A stretch of DNA of 64,000 bases, from positions 1 to 64,000 of the forward strand of contig JAJYQO010000024.1 of the NCBI GenBank assembly GCA_021794575.1, given 5' to 3'. Positions 55,263 to 64,000 of the stretch are shown here, piece after piece (position 1 is the first letter of the stretch; the number at the start of each line of letters is the position of its first letter). Below the pieces are notes generated by a model. That model saw only the letters and a list, made by a program, of their open reading frames with translations. It was not told where the DNA came from and did not search any database. The DNA is from Pseudomonadota bacterium. GTDB taxonomy: Bacteria > Pseudomonadota > Gammaproteobacteria > Xanthomonadales > Rhodanobacteraceae. The translations under genes were made by a program, and so were the position numbers.

Positions 55263-58200
55263 ATGCCCAAATTTTTCATCGATCGCCCGGTCTTCGCCTG
55301 GGTGATCGCCATCCTGATCTGCCTGGCCGGCGCCACGGCGATCCTGCGGCTGCCCATCGAGGCTTATCCCGACATCGCGCCGCCCAGCGTGGTGATCAGC
55401 GCCGCCTACCCGGGCGCCAGCGCGCAAGTGGTCCAGCAGGCGGTCACCCAGGTGATCGAGCAGCAGCTGACCGGACTCAACAAGCTGCTGTATTTCAGCT
55501 CCAGTTCCAGCGCCGACGGCAGCGCCAACATCACCGTCACCTTCGAGAGCGGCACCAATCTGGACATCGCTGCGGTGCAGGTGCAGAACCGCGTGGCTGT
55601 GGCCGAGCCGCAGTTGCCCTCCGAGGTGCAGGCGCTGGGTGTGCAGGTCAACAAGGCCAATGCCGGGTTCCTGGAAGTCGTGGCGCTGCGTTCCAGCAAT
55701 CCCAACATCGACACGTATGCGCTCAACAATCTGCTGGCCTCGCGGGTGCTGGATCCGATCGAACGCATCCCCGGCATCGGCAGCGCCCATCAGTTTGGCT
55801 CCGAATACGCGATGCGTATTTGGCTGAACCCGCTGAAGCTGCAGGGTTACGGCCTCTCGGCGACGGACGTGCTTAACGCGGTGAGGAGCCAGAACATCCA
55901 GACCGCGGCCGGTTCGCTGGGCGCAGCGCCGGCGGTGCCCGGGCAGGCGCTCACCGTCACCGTCAACGGCGAGAGCCGCTTCAGCACGCCGCAGCAGTTC
56001 GAGAACATCATCCTGCGCACCAACAGCGATGGCACCACGGTGCGCCTGAAGGACGTCGCGCGTGTCGAGCTGGCGCCCTATAGCTACGGCTTCATGAGCT
56101 TGTACAACGGCAAGCCCGTGGCCGGCATGGGCCTGCAACTGCTGCCCGGTGCCAACGCATTGAACGTAGCCAAGGCGGTGCGCGCCAAGATGGACCAGTT
56201 GCAGCAGAATTTCCCGCAGGGCGTCACCTGGTTCTCGCCGTACGACAGCACCACCTTCGTCAAGATTTCCATCGACGAAGTGGTGAAGACGCTGTTCGCG
56301 GCGATGGCGCTGGTGTTCCTGGTGATCTACCTGTTCCTGCAGAACCTGCGCGCCACGCTGATTCCCTCGCTGGTGGTGCCGGTGGCGCTGCTGGGTACTT
56401 TCGCCGGGCTGTACATAGCCGGATTCTCGATCAACATCCTGACCCTGTTCGCAATGGTGCTGGCCATCGGCCTGGTGGTCGACGACGCCATCGTGGTGGT
56501 GGAAAACGTCGAGCGCCACATTTCCGAGGAAGGTCTGGCGCCGCGCGAGGCCACCATCGTGGCCATGCAGCAAATCACCGGCGCGATCGTCGCCATCACC
56601 CTGGTGCTGGCGGCGGTATTCATCCCGGCCGGCCTGCTCACCGGCAGCGTGGGCGTGATCTACCGTCAGTTTTCGCTGACCATCGCCATTGCCATGCTGT
56701 TGTCGGCGACTTTGGCGCTGAGCTTCACGCCGGCGCTGTGCGCCAGCCTGATCAAGCCCAACCAGAAGCACAATCGTCTGCTGGGCTGGTTCAACCGGCT
56801 GTTCGCCTGGGCACAGCGTGCGTACATGACGCGCGTACGCCACGCGGTGCGCCACACGCCGCGCTGGATGCTGCTGTATCTGGTGCTGATCCTGGGCGCG
56901 GCGTGGCTGTTCACGCGCCTGCCCTCCAGCTTCCTGCCCGAGGAGGACCAGGGCTACGCGCTGGCCATCGTGCAACTGCCGCCTGGCGCCACCCTCAATC
57001 GCACCATCGCCGTGATGGGTCAGATCAAGAACATCGTGATCAAGAATCCGGCGGTGACCGGCATGATGGAAATCGCCGGCTTCAGCTTCATCGGTTCCGG
57101 CGAAAACACCGGCATGGGCTTCATCCGTCTGAAGCCGTGGAGCGAGCGCACCAAAGCTGACGAGCAGATCGGTCCGTTCATGCAATGGGCCAACCGCTCG
57201 CTGAGCGGTATCAAGGGCGCGCAGATCTTCGTAGTCAACCTGCCGACCATTCGCGGCCTCAGCCAGTTCGGCGGATTCGACATGGAACTGGAGGATCGCG
57301 CCGGCCTGGGCCATGCCAAGCTGATGCAGGCCATGGGCACGCTGCTGGGCAAGGCCGCCCACAACCCGGCGTTGGCCGACGTGCGTCCCAACGGCCTGCC
57401 GCCGGCGCCGCAACTGCAGATGACCGTCGATCGCGTACAGGCCGCGTCGATGGGCCTGACGGTCGGCGATGTCTACAACGCCTTGCAGTTGATGCTGGCG
57501 CCGGTGTTCGTCAACGATTTCAACTACCAGGGTCGCGTGCTGCGCGTGCTGATCGAAGCCGATGCGCCGTTCCGGATGGGTCCGCAGGATCTGGACGACT
57601 TCTATACCGCCAGCAGCAGCGGTGCCATGGTGCCGCTGTCCACGGTGGTGCACACCAAGTGGACGCTGGGCTCGCCGACGCTGACGCGCTACAACGGATA
57701 CGGATCGATCGAGATCGTGGGTAACGCCGCGCCCGGTTACAGCTCAGGACAGGCGATGACGACCATGCAAGACATCGTCCGCAACGACCTGCCGCGCGGC
57801 ATCGGCTACGAGTGGACCGGGCAGTCCTACCAGGAAGTGCTGTCCGGCCAGCAGGCGCCTATCCTCTACACGCTGTCGATGGTCGTGGTGTTCCTGGCGC
57901 TGGCGGCACTGTACGAAAGCTGGTCGATTCCCATTGCCGTGCTGCTGGTGGTGCCGATGGGCGTGCTGGGCTCGCTGCTGCTGACCTGGCTGCGCGGCTT
58001 GCCCGATGACATCTACTTCAAGGTGGGTCTGATCGCGATCATCGGCCTGTCGGCCAAGAACGCCATCCTGATCGTGGAATTCGCGCGCGAGCAGCAACTC
58101 AAGGGCGTGGGTCTGATCGCCGCCACGCTGGAGGCGGCGCGACTGCGCCTGCGGCCGATCCTGATGACCTCGATCGCCTTCATCCTGGGCGTGCTGCCGC

Positions 58201-58394
58201 TGGCCATCAGCAGCGGCGCCGGCGCCAATAGCCGGCACTCGATCGGCACCGGCGTGATCGGCGGCATGCTCGGCGCCACGGTCATCGGCCTGCTGCTGAT
58301 CCCGGTGTTCTACGTGGTGGTGCGCAGGCTCGCCGGCGACAAGACCGACGGCACCGAGGCCACCGGCGAGGATGTGATCCGGCCGTTCGATTGA
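55263..58394 (+). CDS. RND multidrug efflux permease (AcrB/MexF, HAE1 family)
   Basis: This 1043-residue proton-driven pump begins MPKFFIDRPVFAWVIAI, the standard start of AcrB-type permeases. Proton-relay residues are intact: Asp-Asp in GLVVDDAIVVVENVERH (helix 4, near residue 400) and Lys in GLSAKNAILIVEFARE (helix 10). The periplasmic part has the expected length with the PLSTVVHTKWTLGSPTLTRY region near residue 800. With the adaptor it likely exports hydrophobic drugs or solvents; the substrate range is not predictable. Confidence 0.96.
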   Translation: MPKFFIDRPVFAWVIAILICLAGATAILRLPIEAYPDIAPPSVVISAAYPGASAQVVQQAVTQVIEQQLTGLNKLLYFSSSSSADGSANITVTFESGTNLDIAAVQVQNRVAVAEPQLPSEVQALGVQVNKANAGFLEVVALRSSNPNIDTYALNNLLASRVLDPIERIPGIGSAHQFGSEYAMRIWLNPLKLQGYGLSATDVLNAVRSQNIQTAAGSLGAAPAVPGQALTVTVNGESRFSTPQQFENIILRTNSDGTTVRLKDVARVELAPYSYGFMSLYNGKPVAGMGLQLLPGANALNVAKAVRAKMDQLQQNFPQGVTWFSPYDSTTFVKISIDEVVKTLFAAMALVFLVIYLFLQNLRATLIPSLVVPVALLGTFAGLYIAGFSINILTLFAMVLAIGLVVDDAIVVVENVERHISEEGLAPREATIVAMQQITGAIVAITLVLAAVFIPAGLLTGSVGVIYRQFSLTIAIAMLLSATLALSFTPALCASLIKPNQKHNRLLGWFNRLFAWAQRAYMTRVRHAVRHTPRWMLLYLVLILGAAWLFTRLPSSFLPEEDQGYALAIVQLPPGATLNRTIAVMGQIKNIVIKNPAVTGMMEIAGFSFIGSGENTGMGFIRLKPWSERTKADEQIGPFMQWANRSLSGIKGAQIFVVNLPTIRGLSQFGGFDMELEDRAGLGHAKLMQAMGTLLGKAAHNPALADVRPNGLPPAPQLQMTVDRVQAASMGLTVGDVYNALQLMLAPVFVNDFNYQGRVLRVLIEADAPFRMGPQDLDDFYTASSSGAMVPLSTVVHTKWTLGSPTLTRYNGYGSIEIVGNAAPGYSSGQAMTTMQDIVRNDLPRGIGYEWTGQSYQEVLSGQQAPILYTLSMVVVFLALAALYESWSIPIAVLLVVPMGVLGSLLLTWLRGLPDDIYFKVGLIAIIGLSAKNAILIVEFAREQQLKGVGLIAATLEAARLRLRPILMTSIAFILGVLPLAISSGAGANSRHSIGTGVIGGMLGATVIGLLLIPVFYVVVRRLAGDKTDGTEATGEDVIRPFD

Positions 58395-58396
58395 GT

Positions 58397-58428
58397 CACC
58401 GTGTGCCGCGCGGATCCGCCGGCACGGT
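58397..58428. terminator. Imperfect hairpin between convergent RND and recJ genes
   Basis: CACCGTGTGCCG (58397-58408) and CGGCACGGTG (58419-58428) pair with a small bulge around a GC-rich loop, directly after the permease stop. No T tract is present. It probably acts as a terminator for one or both converging genes. Confidence 0.45.
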
Positions 58429-58443
58429 GCGCGGCCGTGCCGC

Positions 58444-60147
58444 TCACGCCGGCATGCAATGCTGCAGCAGCAACTGCAGCCGTTCGCCGCCCTGCCAGGT
58501 GTCGATGGCCAGACGGTACGCCGCGCGCAGCCGCGGCGGCGGCGCTGGACCTACGGGATCGAACTGCACCGCATCCAGCTCGGGACCGCCCGGCAATGGA
58601 CGCAGACGCAATCGCCAGTGCCCCGCGCCGATCACGCGCCAGCGCAGGCAGTCGAACCGGCCCTCGAACAGCGGCTCGGCGAAATCCTGCCCCCACGGAC
58701 CGCCGTCGCGCAGCGCACGCGCCAGTTCGAGCGAATATTCCTCAGGCTCCAGTTCGCCGTCGGTAAGCAGCTGCGGATCCAGCGCATCTTCCCCCAGCCG
58801 CGCACGGACCGCCTGGTCGAACAGCATCGCGAGACGCTCGAAATCCCGCGCACGCAGCGACAGCCCCGCAGCCATGGCGTGCCCGCCGTAGCGCAGCAGC
58901 AGGTCGGGGTGCGCGGCGTCGATATCGGCCAGCACGTCGCGCACGTGCAGCCCGGCGATCGAACGCGCCGAGCCGCGCAGCTCGCCGGCGGCGCCCGCCG
59001 CCGGCGCGCAGGCCAGTACCGGGCGATGCAGCCGCTCCTTCAGCCGCGACGCCACCAAGCCCACTACGCCTTCGTGCCAGTCGTGATGGAACAGCGCGAT
59101 CCCGGCACGCGTCGCCGTCGGTGCATCCAACAATTCCAGCGCGGCGTCCAGCATGCCGGCCTGCAGCTCCCGCCGGTCGGCGTTGATGGCGTGCAGCCGT
59201 GCCGCCAGCGCCAGCGCGCGTTGCGCATCGTCGCTGAGCAGGCATTCGATGCCGATGCGCATGTCTTCGAGCCGACCGGCGGCATTGATCCGCGGTGCCA
59301 GCGCATAGCCCAGATCGGCGGCGGTGGCCACGCGCGGATCGCGTCCGCTGACGGTGAACAGCGCGCGCACGCCGGCGCAGGCGTAGCCGCTGCGCATGCG
59401 CGCCAGCCCGGCGCGCACCAAGGCACGGTTGTTGCCGTCCAGCGGCACCAAGTCGGCCACCGTGCCGAGCGCCACCAGATCGAGCAGACCGGCCAGATCC
59501 GGCTCCTCCGCTGCGCTACCATCCTGCCCGCGCAGCGCCGCACGCACCGCCAGCAGCAGGTAGAACATCACTCCGACGCCGGCCAGCGCCTTGCTGGGAA
59601 AGCGATCGCCCGGCAGATTGGGGTCGAGCACGGCGTCGGCCGACGGCAGTCCGGCGCCCGGCAGATGGTGGTCGGTCACCAGCACGCGTGCGCCGCGGGC
59701 GCGGGCCGCGGCCACGCCGGCATGCGCGGCGATGCCGTTGTCGACGGTGATCAGCAGATCCGGCATCCGTTGCAGCGAATCCACCAGCGCCGGCGAGAGC
59801 CCGTAGCCGTGGCGCAGGCGGTGCGGCACGGCGTAGTCCACGTGGCGCGCACCCAGTCGCCGCAACCCGCGCACTGCCAGCGCGGTGGCGGTGGCGCCGT
59901 CGCAATCGTAATCACCGACGACCAAAATGGCTGCGTCCCGCGCCAACGCATCAAGCACCAGGGCAACGGCGGCGTCAATGCCCGAAAGCTTCCGCGGGTC
60001 GTGCAGGCCGGCCAGACGCGGCTCCCGGCTTTCGCTATCGAGCGCACCGCGCGCCGCGTATACCCGCGCCATGACCGGATGAGCGTCATGCGGCGGCGAC
60101 CAGCCTTCCGGCAACGGGCGACGCAGCAGCCGCATCACGGCTGCCAT
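58444..60147 (-). CDS. recJ: Single-stranded-DNA-specific exonuclease RecJ
   Basis: This 567-residue 5'-3' exonuclease acts in recombination and mismatch repair. The DHH-family metal motifs are all visible: VVGDYDCDGATATAL (near residue 76), ITVDNGIAAHAG (near residue 133) and VTDHHLPG (near residue 159). The DHHA1 domain contains GHAMAAGLSLR. ATG 60147 gives this length; ATG 60135 overlaps the upstream stop (TGATG) and is an equally plausible start. Confidence 0.95.
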   Translation of the reverse strand: MAAVMRLLRRPLPEGWSPPHDAHPVMARVYAARGALDSESREPRLAGLHDPRKLSGIDAAVALVLDALARDAAILVVGDYDCDGATATALAVRGLRRLGARHVDYAVPHRLRHGYGLSPALVDSLQRMPDLLITVDNGIAAHAGVAAARARGARVLVTDHHLPGAGLPSADAVLDPNLPGDRFPSKALAGVGVMFYLLLAVRAALRGQDGSAAEEPDLAGLLDLVALGTVADLVPLDGNNRALVRAGLARMRSGYACAGVRALFTVSGRDPRVATAADLGYALAPRINAAGRLEDMRIGIECLLSDDAQRALALAARLHAINADRRELQAGMLDAALELLDAPTATRAGIALFHHDWHEGVVGLVASRLKERLHRPVLACAPAAGAAGELRGSARSIAGLHVRDVLADIDAAHPDLLLRYGGHAMAAGLSLRARDFERLAMLFDQAVRARLGEDALDPQLLTDGELEPEEYSLELARALRDGGPWGQDFAEPLFEGRFDCLRWRVIGAGHWRLRLRPLPGGPELDAVQFDPVGPAPPPRLRAAYRLAIDTWQGGERLQLLLQHCMPA

Positions 60148-61040
60148 GCGCGCCGCCAGAACCGCCAGCGCTGGCCGCTCGTGACGTGCCAGCGCCGGCC
60201 GTCCAGGAACGCCAGCTCCAGGCTGTCGCCGCGGCGCATGCGGCGCATGGCGCCCGCCAACTGCGCACCGACGCGCGGCGCATCGGCAGCGGCAAGATCC
60301 AGCCAGAGTGCGCCAGTGCCCGCTGCCTGCGTCGGGTCATCGATGAGCGCCACTTGTGCGTGCAACGCAAGTGCCCGCGCCACGGCATCCCGGCTCAGCA
60401 GCGCGGCCAGCGCGGTGCGCGGCCGCGCCGGCAGCGCACCGCCACCCCAGAACCACAGCGCGTTGATGGGCGGCAGTCCGGCGGTGATGCGCGCGCGATT
60501 GCGCGGATGCTGATGCAGCAAGATCTGTAACTCGTTGAACAGCGCACGCCAGCGTCGCCCTTGCGCACCCTGTGGCAGATGCGTCAGCAGCGACTGGCCC
60601 AGTACCTGTTCGGGTGTAGCGAACGCCGGCAGCGGCGTGCCTTCGCGCAGGCGCAGTTGCCAGCGCGAGGGCGCGCTGATCTCGAGCAACATGCCGGCGT
60701 CGCCTAGTACCGGGCGCAGCGGCCGCGCCAACTCCTCGGATTCCTCCGCGGCGAGCGCCATCTCGCCCCAAGCCAGCAGGCGCGCGCCATTGGCATCCGG
60801 CTGCACGTACACCGGGTCGGCGCATAACCACACGCTGCCGCCGGCATCGTGCGCGGCGGCCTCGCGCAACAGTGCCGCGGCCGGTAACCCTGCGGCGGGC
60901 AGCGCGAAGGCATCGGCCAGGGCCGGCAGCAGACCGGCCGCCCGCGCGGGCAGCACATCGGCCCGCCCCAGCAGGCGCGGCAGACCCTCCACGCCATCGA
61001 GGCGCGCCAGCGGCGGCAGCAGCAGGGTTTGACTGGGCAT
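60135..61040 (-). CDS. COG4255-type protein, phosphoglycerate-mutase-like
   Basis: This 301-residue protein matches the conserved group found upstream of recJ in Xanthomonadales, sometimes labelled a cofactor-independent phosphoglycerate mutase regulator. Visible conserved parts are WLCADPVYVQPDANGARLL (near residue 71), FNELQILLHQHP (near residue 167), and INALWFWGGGALP (near residue 191). The catalytic serine and metal sites of true iPGM are not recognisable, so the enzyme label is doubtful. It overlaps recJ and is 30 bp after yheS. Confidence 0.8.
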   Translation of the reverse strand: MPSQTLLLPPLARLDGVEGLPRLLGRADVLPARAAGLLPALADAFALPAAGLPAAALLREAAAHDAGGSVWLCADPVYVQPDANGARLLAWGEMALAAEESEELARPLRPVLGDAGMLLEISAPSRWQLRLREGTPLPAFATPEQVLGQSLLTHLPQGAQGRRWRALFNELQILLHQHPRNRARITAGLPPINALWFWGGGALPARPRTALAALLSRDAVARALALHAQVALIDDPTQAAGTGALWLDLAAADAPRVGAQLAGAMRRMRRGDSLELAFLDGRRWHVTSGQRWRFWRRAWQP

Positions 61041-61070
61041 CGGGCGAGCCTAGCGCGCCGGCAAGCGCGG

Positions 61071-62966
61071 TCAAGCGCCCAGCGCCTCGGCCTGTGCGTA
61101 GAGCGCCAGCCACTGCGCCTCGAGCACGTCATGCTCGGCGCGCAGCGCGCCCTGCTCCTGCAGCAACTGCGGCACGTGCGCGGGCTCGCGCGTGTAGAGA
61201 TCGCCATCGGCCAGCAGCGTCTCGATGGCATGCAAACGCTCGGTCAATACCTGCATGCGCTGCTCGGCCCGCTGCATCTGTTGACGCAACGGACGCAGGC
61301 GCTCGCGCTGCTGCGCCGACTGTCGCCGGCGTTCGGCTGCATCCGCTGCCTGCGTGTCGCCGCGCGGCGCTGCGGCGCGCGCATCGCCGCCGGAAGCGGG
61401 CTCGAAGCGCAGACGCGCGTAATCATCCAAATCACCCTCATAGGGCACGACGCTGCCATCGGCGACGCACCAGAAACGCTCGCAGACCAGGCCCAACAGA
61501 TGACGGTCGTGCGCCACCAGGATCAGTGCGCCGGAATAGTCGTTGAGGGCGTCGGCCAACGCCTCGCGCATGTCCAGATCGAGATGGTTGGTGGGTTCGT
61601 CCAATACCAGCAGATTGGGCTGCTGCCAGGCGATCAGTGCCAGCGCCAGCCGCGCGCGCTCGCCACCGGAAAACGTATCGACCGTCTCGAAGGCGCGTTC
61701 GCCGGCGAAATCCCAGCGTCCCAGCCAGTCACGCAGTGCCTGCGCGGCGACGCCGGGCGCACGCTCGGACAAGTGCTCGTAAGGCGTGGCGCCGGCGCGC
61801 AGACTCTCGACGGTGTGCTGGGCGAAGTAGCCGATGCGCGCGTCCTTGTGCGTCTCGCGCGTGCCGGCCAGTGCGGGCAGGTCACCAACCAGGGTCTTGA
61901 CCAGGGTGGACTTGCCGGCACCATTGCGACCCAGCAAGCCGATGCGATCGCCGGCCTCGATGCGCAGTCGCAGTCCACGCAGCACCGGCTGCCCTGGCGC
62001 GTAGCCGGCATCCAGCCCATCGAGTTGCAGCATCGAGGTGGGCAGGCGCGGCGGCGGCGGAAACGCGAAGCTGCAGGCGCGTGCGGCGCGCACCGCCTCG
62101 GTGCCAGCCAGCTTCTGCAGGCGCTTGATGCGCGACTGCGCCTGCTTCGCCTTGCTGGCCTTGGCCTTGAAACGATCGACGAAGGACTGCAGATGCGCGC
62201 GCTCGGCCGCCTCGCGCGCGTAGGCCAGTTGCTGCTGGCGCATATGCTCGGCGCGCTGGCGTTCGAACGCGCTGTAGTTGCCGCTGTACAGCAGTGCGCG
62301 ACCGCTGTGTAGATGCAGCACGTGCGAAACCACGCCATCGAGAAATTCGCGATCGTGTGAAATCACCAGCAGCGTGCCCGGATAGCGACGCAGCCACTGC
62401 TCCAGCCACAGCACCGCGTCGAGGTCGAGGTGGTTGGTGGGTTCATCCAGCAGCAACAGATCCGACGGCGCCATCAGGGCGCGGGCGAGATTCAGGCGCA
62501 CGCGCCAACCGCCCGAAAATTGGGCCACGGCGCGCGCATGCGTTTGCGCCGCGAAGCCTAGGCCGTGCAGCAGGCGCCCGGCGCGCGCGCGCGCGTCATA
62601 GCCATGCAGCGCCTCGATGCGCGCATGCGCCGCCGCCGCGTCCGTGCTGTCGCCCCGCGCCTCGGCGTCGGCGGCAGCCTGCAGCGCCGCCGCGACTTCG
62701 GTATCGCCGCCCAGCACGTAGTCGAGCGCGGCATCCGGCAATTCCGGGGTTTCTTGCGCCACGCTGGCCATGCGCAGATTTGCCGGCAGCGTCAGGCCGC
62801 CGTGATCCGGTTCGATACGGCCTTGCAGCGCGGCAAATAGGCTGGACTTGCCGCTGCCGTTGCGCCCCACCACGCCGACGCGCCCGCCGGCATGCAGCGT
62901 GACGTTCACTTCCGAAAGCAGCACCCTGCCGCCGACGCGCAGGGCGAACTCGCGCAGCGCGATCAC
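61071..62966 (-). CDS. yheS: ABC-F ATP-binding protein YheS
   Basis: This 631-residue protein has two ABC domains and no membrane segment, and acts on ribosomes to relieve stalling. Walker A motifs are GRNGSGKSS (near residue 35) and GRNGAGKST (near residue 345); both signatures ([12 protein letters not shown] and [12 protein letters not shown]) and both [11 protein letters not shown]alker B motifs are present. The linker between domains is the ABC-F ribosome-binding arm. A C-terminal coiled coil ends the protein. The GTG start at 62966 overlaps the greA stop (GTGA). Confidence 0.95.
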   Translation of the reverse strand: MIALREFALRVGGRVLLSEVNVTLHAGGRVGVVGRNGSGKSSLFAALQGRIEPDHGGLTLPANLRMASVAQETPELPDAALDYVLGGDTEVAAALQAAADAEARGDSTDAAAAHARIEALHGYDARARAGRLLHGLGFAAQTHARAVAQFSGGWRVRLNLARALMAPSDLLLLDEPTNHLDLDAVLWLEQWLRRYPGTLLVISHDREFLDGVVSHVLHLHSGRALLYSGNYSAFERQRAEHMRQQQLAYAREAAERAHLQSFVDRFKAKASKAKQAQSRIKRLQKLAGTEAVRAARACSFAFPPPPRLPTSMLQLDGLDAGYAPGQPVLRGLRLRIEAGDRIGLLGRNGAGKSTLVKTLVGDLPALAGTRETHKDARIGYFAQHTVESLRAGATPYEHLSERAPGVAAQALRDWLGRWDFAGERAFETVDTFSGGERARLALALIAWQQPNLLVLDEPTNHLDLDMREALADALNDYSGALILVAHDRHLLGLVCERFWCVADGSVVPYEGDLDDYARLRFEPASGGDARAAAPRGDTQAADAAERRRQSAQQRERLRPLRQQMQRAEQRMQVLTERLHAIETLLADGDLYTREPAHVPQLLQEQGALRAEHDVLEAQWLALYAQAEALGA

Positions 62967-63445
62967 ACGTAGCGCACGCCGATGATGTCGTAGCAGCGGA
63001 TGCCCGATGGCGCGTTGAAATCGACCGAATCGCCTTCGTTCCTGCCGATCAGGCTGCGCGCGAACGGGCTGCTCACGGACAGCAATCCGGCCTTGATATC
63101 GGCTTCGAGGTCGCCGACGATCTGGTATGTCACGCGCTCCCCGCTGTCGGCATCCTCCAGCTCGATGATGGCGCCGAAAACGATGCGCGGTGCCGCGTTC
63201 AGGCGCGCCACGTCGATGATCTCGGCGAAAGACAAGGCGGCCTCCAGTTCGTTGATGCGCCCTTCGATGAAACCCTGCAGCTCGCGCGCGGCGTGGTACT
63301 CGGCGTTCTCCTTGAGATCGCCGTGTGCCCGTGCCTCGGCGATGGCGGCGATGATACGCGGACGCTCGCTGCTCTTGAGACGCTCGAGCTCCGCGCGCAG
63401 CCGCTCGGCACCCTGTCGGGTCATGGGGGTCCGCTTCGTGCTCAT
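62963..63445 (-). CDS. greA: Transcription elongation factor GreA
   Basis: This 160-residue factor rescues backtracked RNA polymerase. The N-terminal coiled coil has the conserved [20 protein letters not shown] stretch (about residues 41-60), with the acidic tip residues. The C-terminal FKBP-like domain contains [17 protein letters not shown] sequence. It overlaps carB at its start (ATGA) and yheS at its end, so the three are probably co-translated. The window also encodes GreB. Confidence 0.97.
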   Translation of the reverse strand: MSTKRTPMTRQGAERLRAELERLKSSERPRIIAAIAEARAHGDLKENAEYHAARELQGFIEGRINELEAALSFAEIIDVARLNAAPRIVFGAIIELEDADSGERVTYQIVGDLEADIKAGLLSVSSPFARSLIGRNEGDSVDFNAPSGIRCYDIIGVRYV

Positions 63446-64000
63446 GCTTGCAGCTCCCGATGCAGTTCCTGCAGGCTGTGCACCTCGCCCTGGCCACGGA
63501 AGTCCAGCGAGTGCAGCAGGGCGCGCGCGCCCGCGATGGTGGTGGAATACGTGACGCGCAGTTGCAGCGCCTCGCGGCGGATCGAGAACGAATCGGCGAT
63601 GGCCTGCTTGCCCTCGGTGGTGTTGACGATGAACACGATTTCTCCGTTCTTGATCAGATCGACGATGTGCGGGCGGCCTTCGAGTACCTTGTTGATGCGC
63701 TGGCAGGGCACGCCATGGCCACTGAGAAACGCGGCAGTGCCGCCGGTGGCGACCAGACTGTAACCGCGGCGCAGCAGCTCCAACGCCACCGGCAGCAGGC
63801 GTTGCTTGTCGGCATCGCGCACCGACAGAAAGGCCTTGCCCACCGGTGGTGCTTTGATGCTGGCGGCTTCGTGGGCGCGCGCGAAGGCGGCGCCGAAACT
63901 GCGGCCGACGCCCATCACCTCGCCGGTGGAACGCATTTCGGGGCCGAGGATGGGATCGACGTTCTGGAACTTGGCGAATGGGAAAATGGCTTCTTTCACC
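63442..64000 (-). CDS. carB: Carbamoyl phosphate synthase large subunit, C-terminal part (partial)
   Basis: The last 185 or so codons are in the window; the 5' part lies beyond base 64000. The visible part includes the end of the second ATP-grasp half ([20 protein letters not shown]) and the MGS-like allosteric domain ([14 protein letters not shown] and [20 protein letters not shown] sequence). The enzyme makes carbamoyl phosphate for arginine and pyrimidine synthesis. carB-greA linkage is usual in gammaproteobacteria. Confidence 0.96.
   Translation of the reverse strand, partial: VKEAIFPFAKFQNVDPILGPEMRSTGEVMGVGRSFGAAFARAHEAASIKAPPVGKAFLSVRDADKQRLLPVALELLRRGYSLVATGGTAAFLSGHGVPCQRINKVLEGRPHIVDLIKNGEIVFIVNTTEGKQAIADSFSIRREALQLRVTYSTTIAGARALLHSLDFRGQGEVHSLQELHRELQA

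Noticed and set aside
54048..57653. A 1201-codon open frame on the minus strand across the RND adaptor and permease genes
   Set aside because: It is the antisense of two clear RND genes. Its His/Gln/Arg-rich product is typical of frames opened by high GC content, and it has no recognisable domain.

Overview
The window is a 64 kb piece of a high-GC gammaproteobacterial chromosome. The gene order points to Xanthomonadales (Lysobacterales), most like Rhodanobacteraceae: truA-trpF-trpB-trpA-accD downstream of fimV, asd, aroC and prmB; a stand-alone short RnfB; a complete ccmABCDEFGHI operon; recJ next to a COG4255-type gene; and carB-greA. The genus is an inference. There are no insertion sequences, phage genes, CRISPR arrays or rRNA genes. 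One tRNA (Val, anticodon CAC) lies near 35.05 kb.

Layout. 0-7.9 kb: end of an ABC exporter, a lipoprotein, dcd, apbC/mrp, a DUF2147 protein, metG, dinB and a short rnfB. 7.9-17.7 kb (minus strand): prmB, aroC, asd, fimV, truA, trpF, trpB, trpA, accD. 17.7-22.4 kb: a SCO1-type copper lipoprotein, psd, a small unknown gene, a LysM lytic transglycosylase and greB. 22.5-29.8 kb: cytochrome c maturation ccmA-I plus a methyltransferase. 30-32.2 kb: katG. 32.2-34.2 kb: a sulfur cluster of a DUF442-type phosphatase, a persulfide-dioxygenase-like hydrolase and a rhodanese, around an AT-rich palindrome. 34.3-37.1 kb: a secreted repeat protein, the tRNA, a fluoride riboswitch with crcB and a DUF190 gene, and a histidine phosphatase. 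37.1-44.4 kb (minus strand): a six-gene hydrogenase-4/complex-I-like membrane complex. 45.0-46.1 kb: cfa. 46.4-58.4 kb: two divergent RND efflux systems. 58.4-64 kb (minus strand): carB, greA, yheS, then a COG4255 gene and recJ.

The most interesting feature is three separate fluoride (crcB-motif) riboswitch candidates. The first precedes crcB on the plus strand, as expected. The other two lie back to back in the 0.53 kb between the hydrogenase-4-like operon and cfa. One is on the minus strand behind a good sigma-70 promoter (TTGACA, 17 bp, TGTAAT) and leads into the hydrogenase-like operon. The other is on the plus strand behind a second TTGACA promoter and leads into cfa. All three keep the GAUGG hairpin and the downstream GAUGA(U/C)(G/U)CC strand, with a 5-bp pseudoknot that covaries between copies. 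The hydrogenase-like large subunit has lost both CxxC pairs that hold nickel-iron, so the complex is probably not a hydrogenase. It looks like an energy-converting-hydrogenase-related (Ehr) ion-translocating complex. Together these genes suggest a fluoride-responsive regulon of fluoride export, a proton- or ion-coupled membrane complex, and membrane cyclopropanation.
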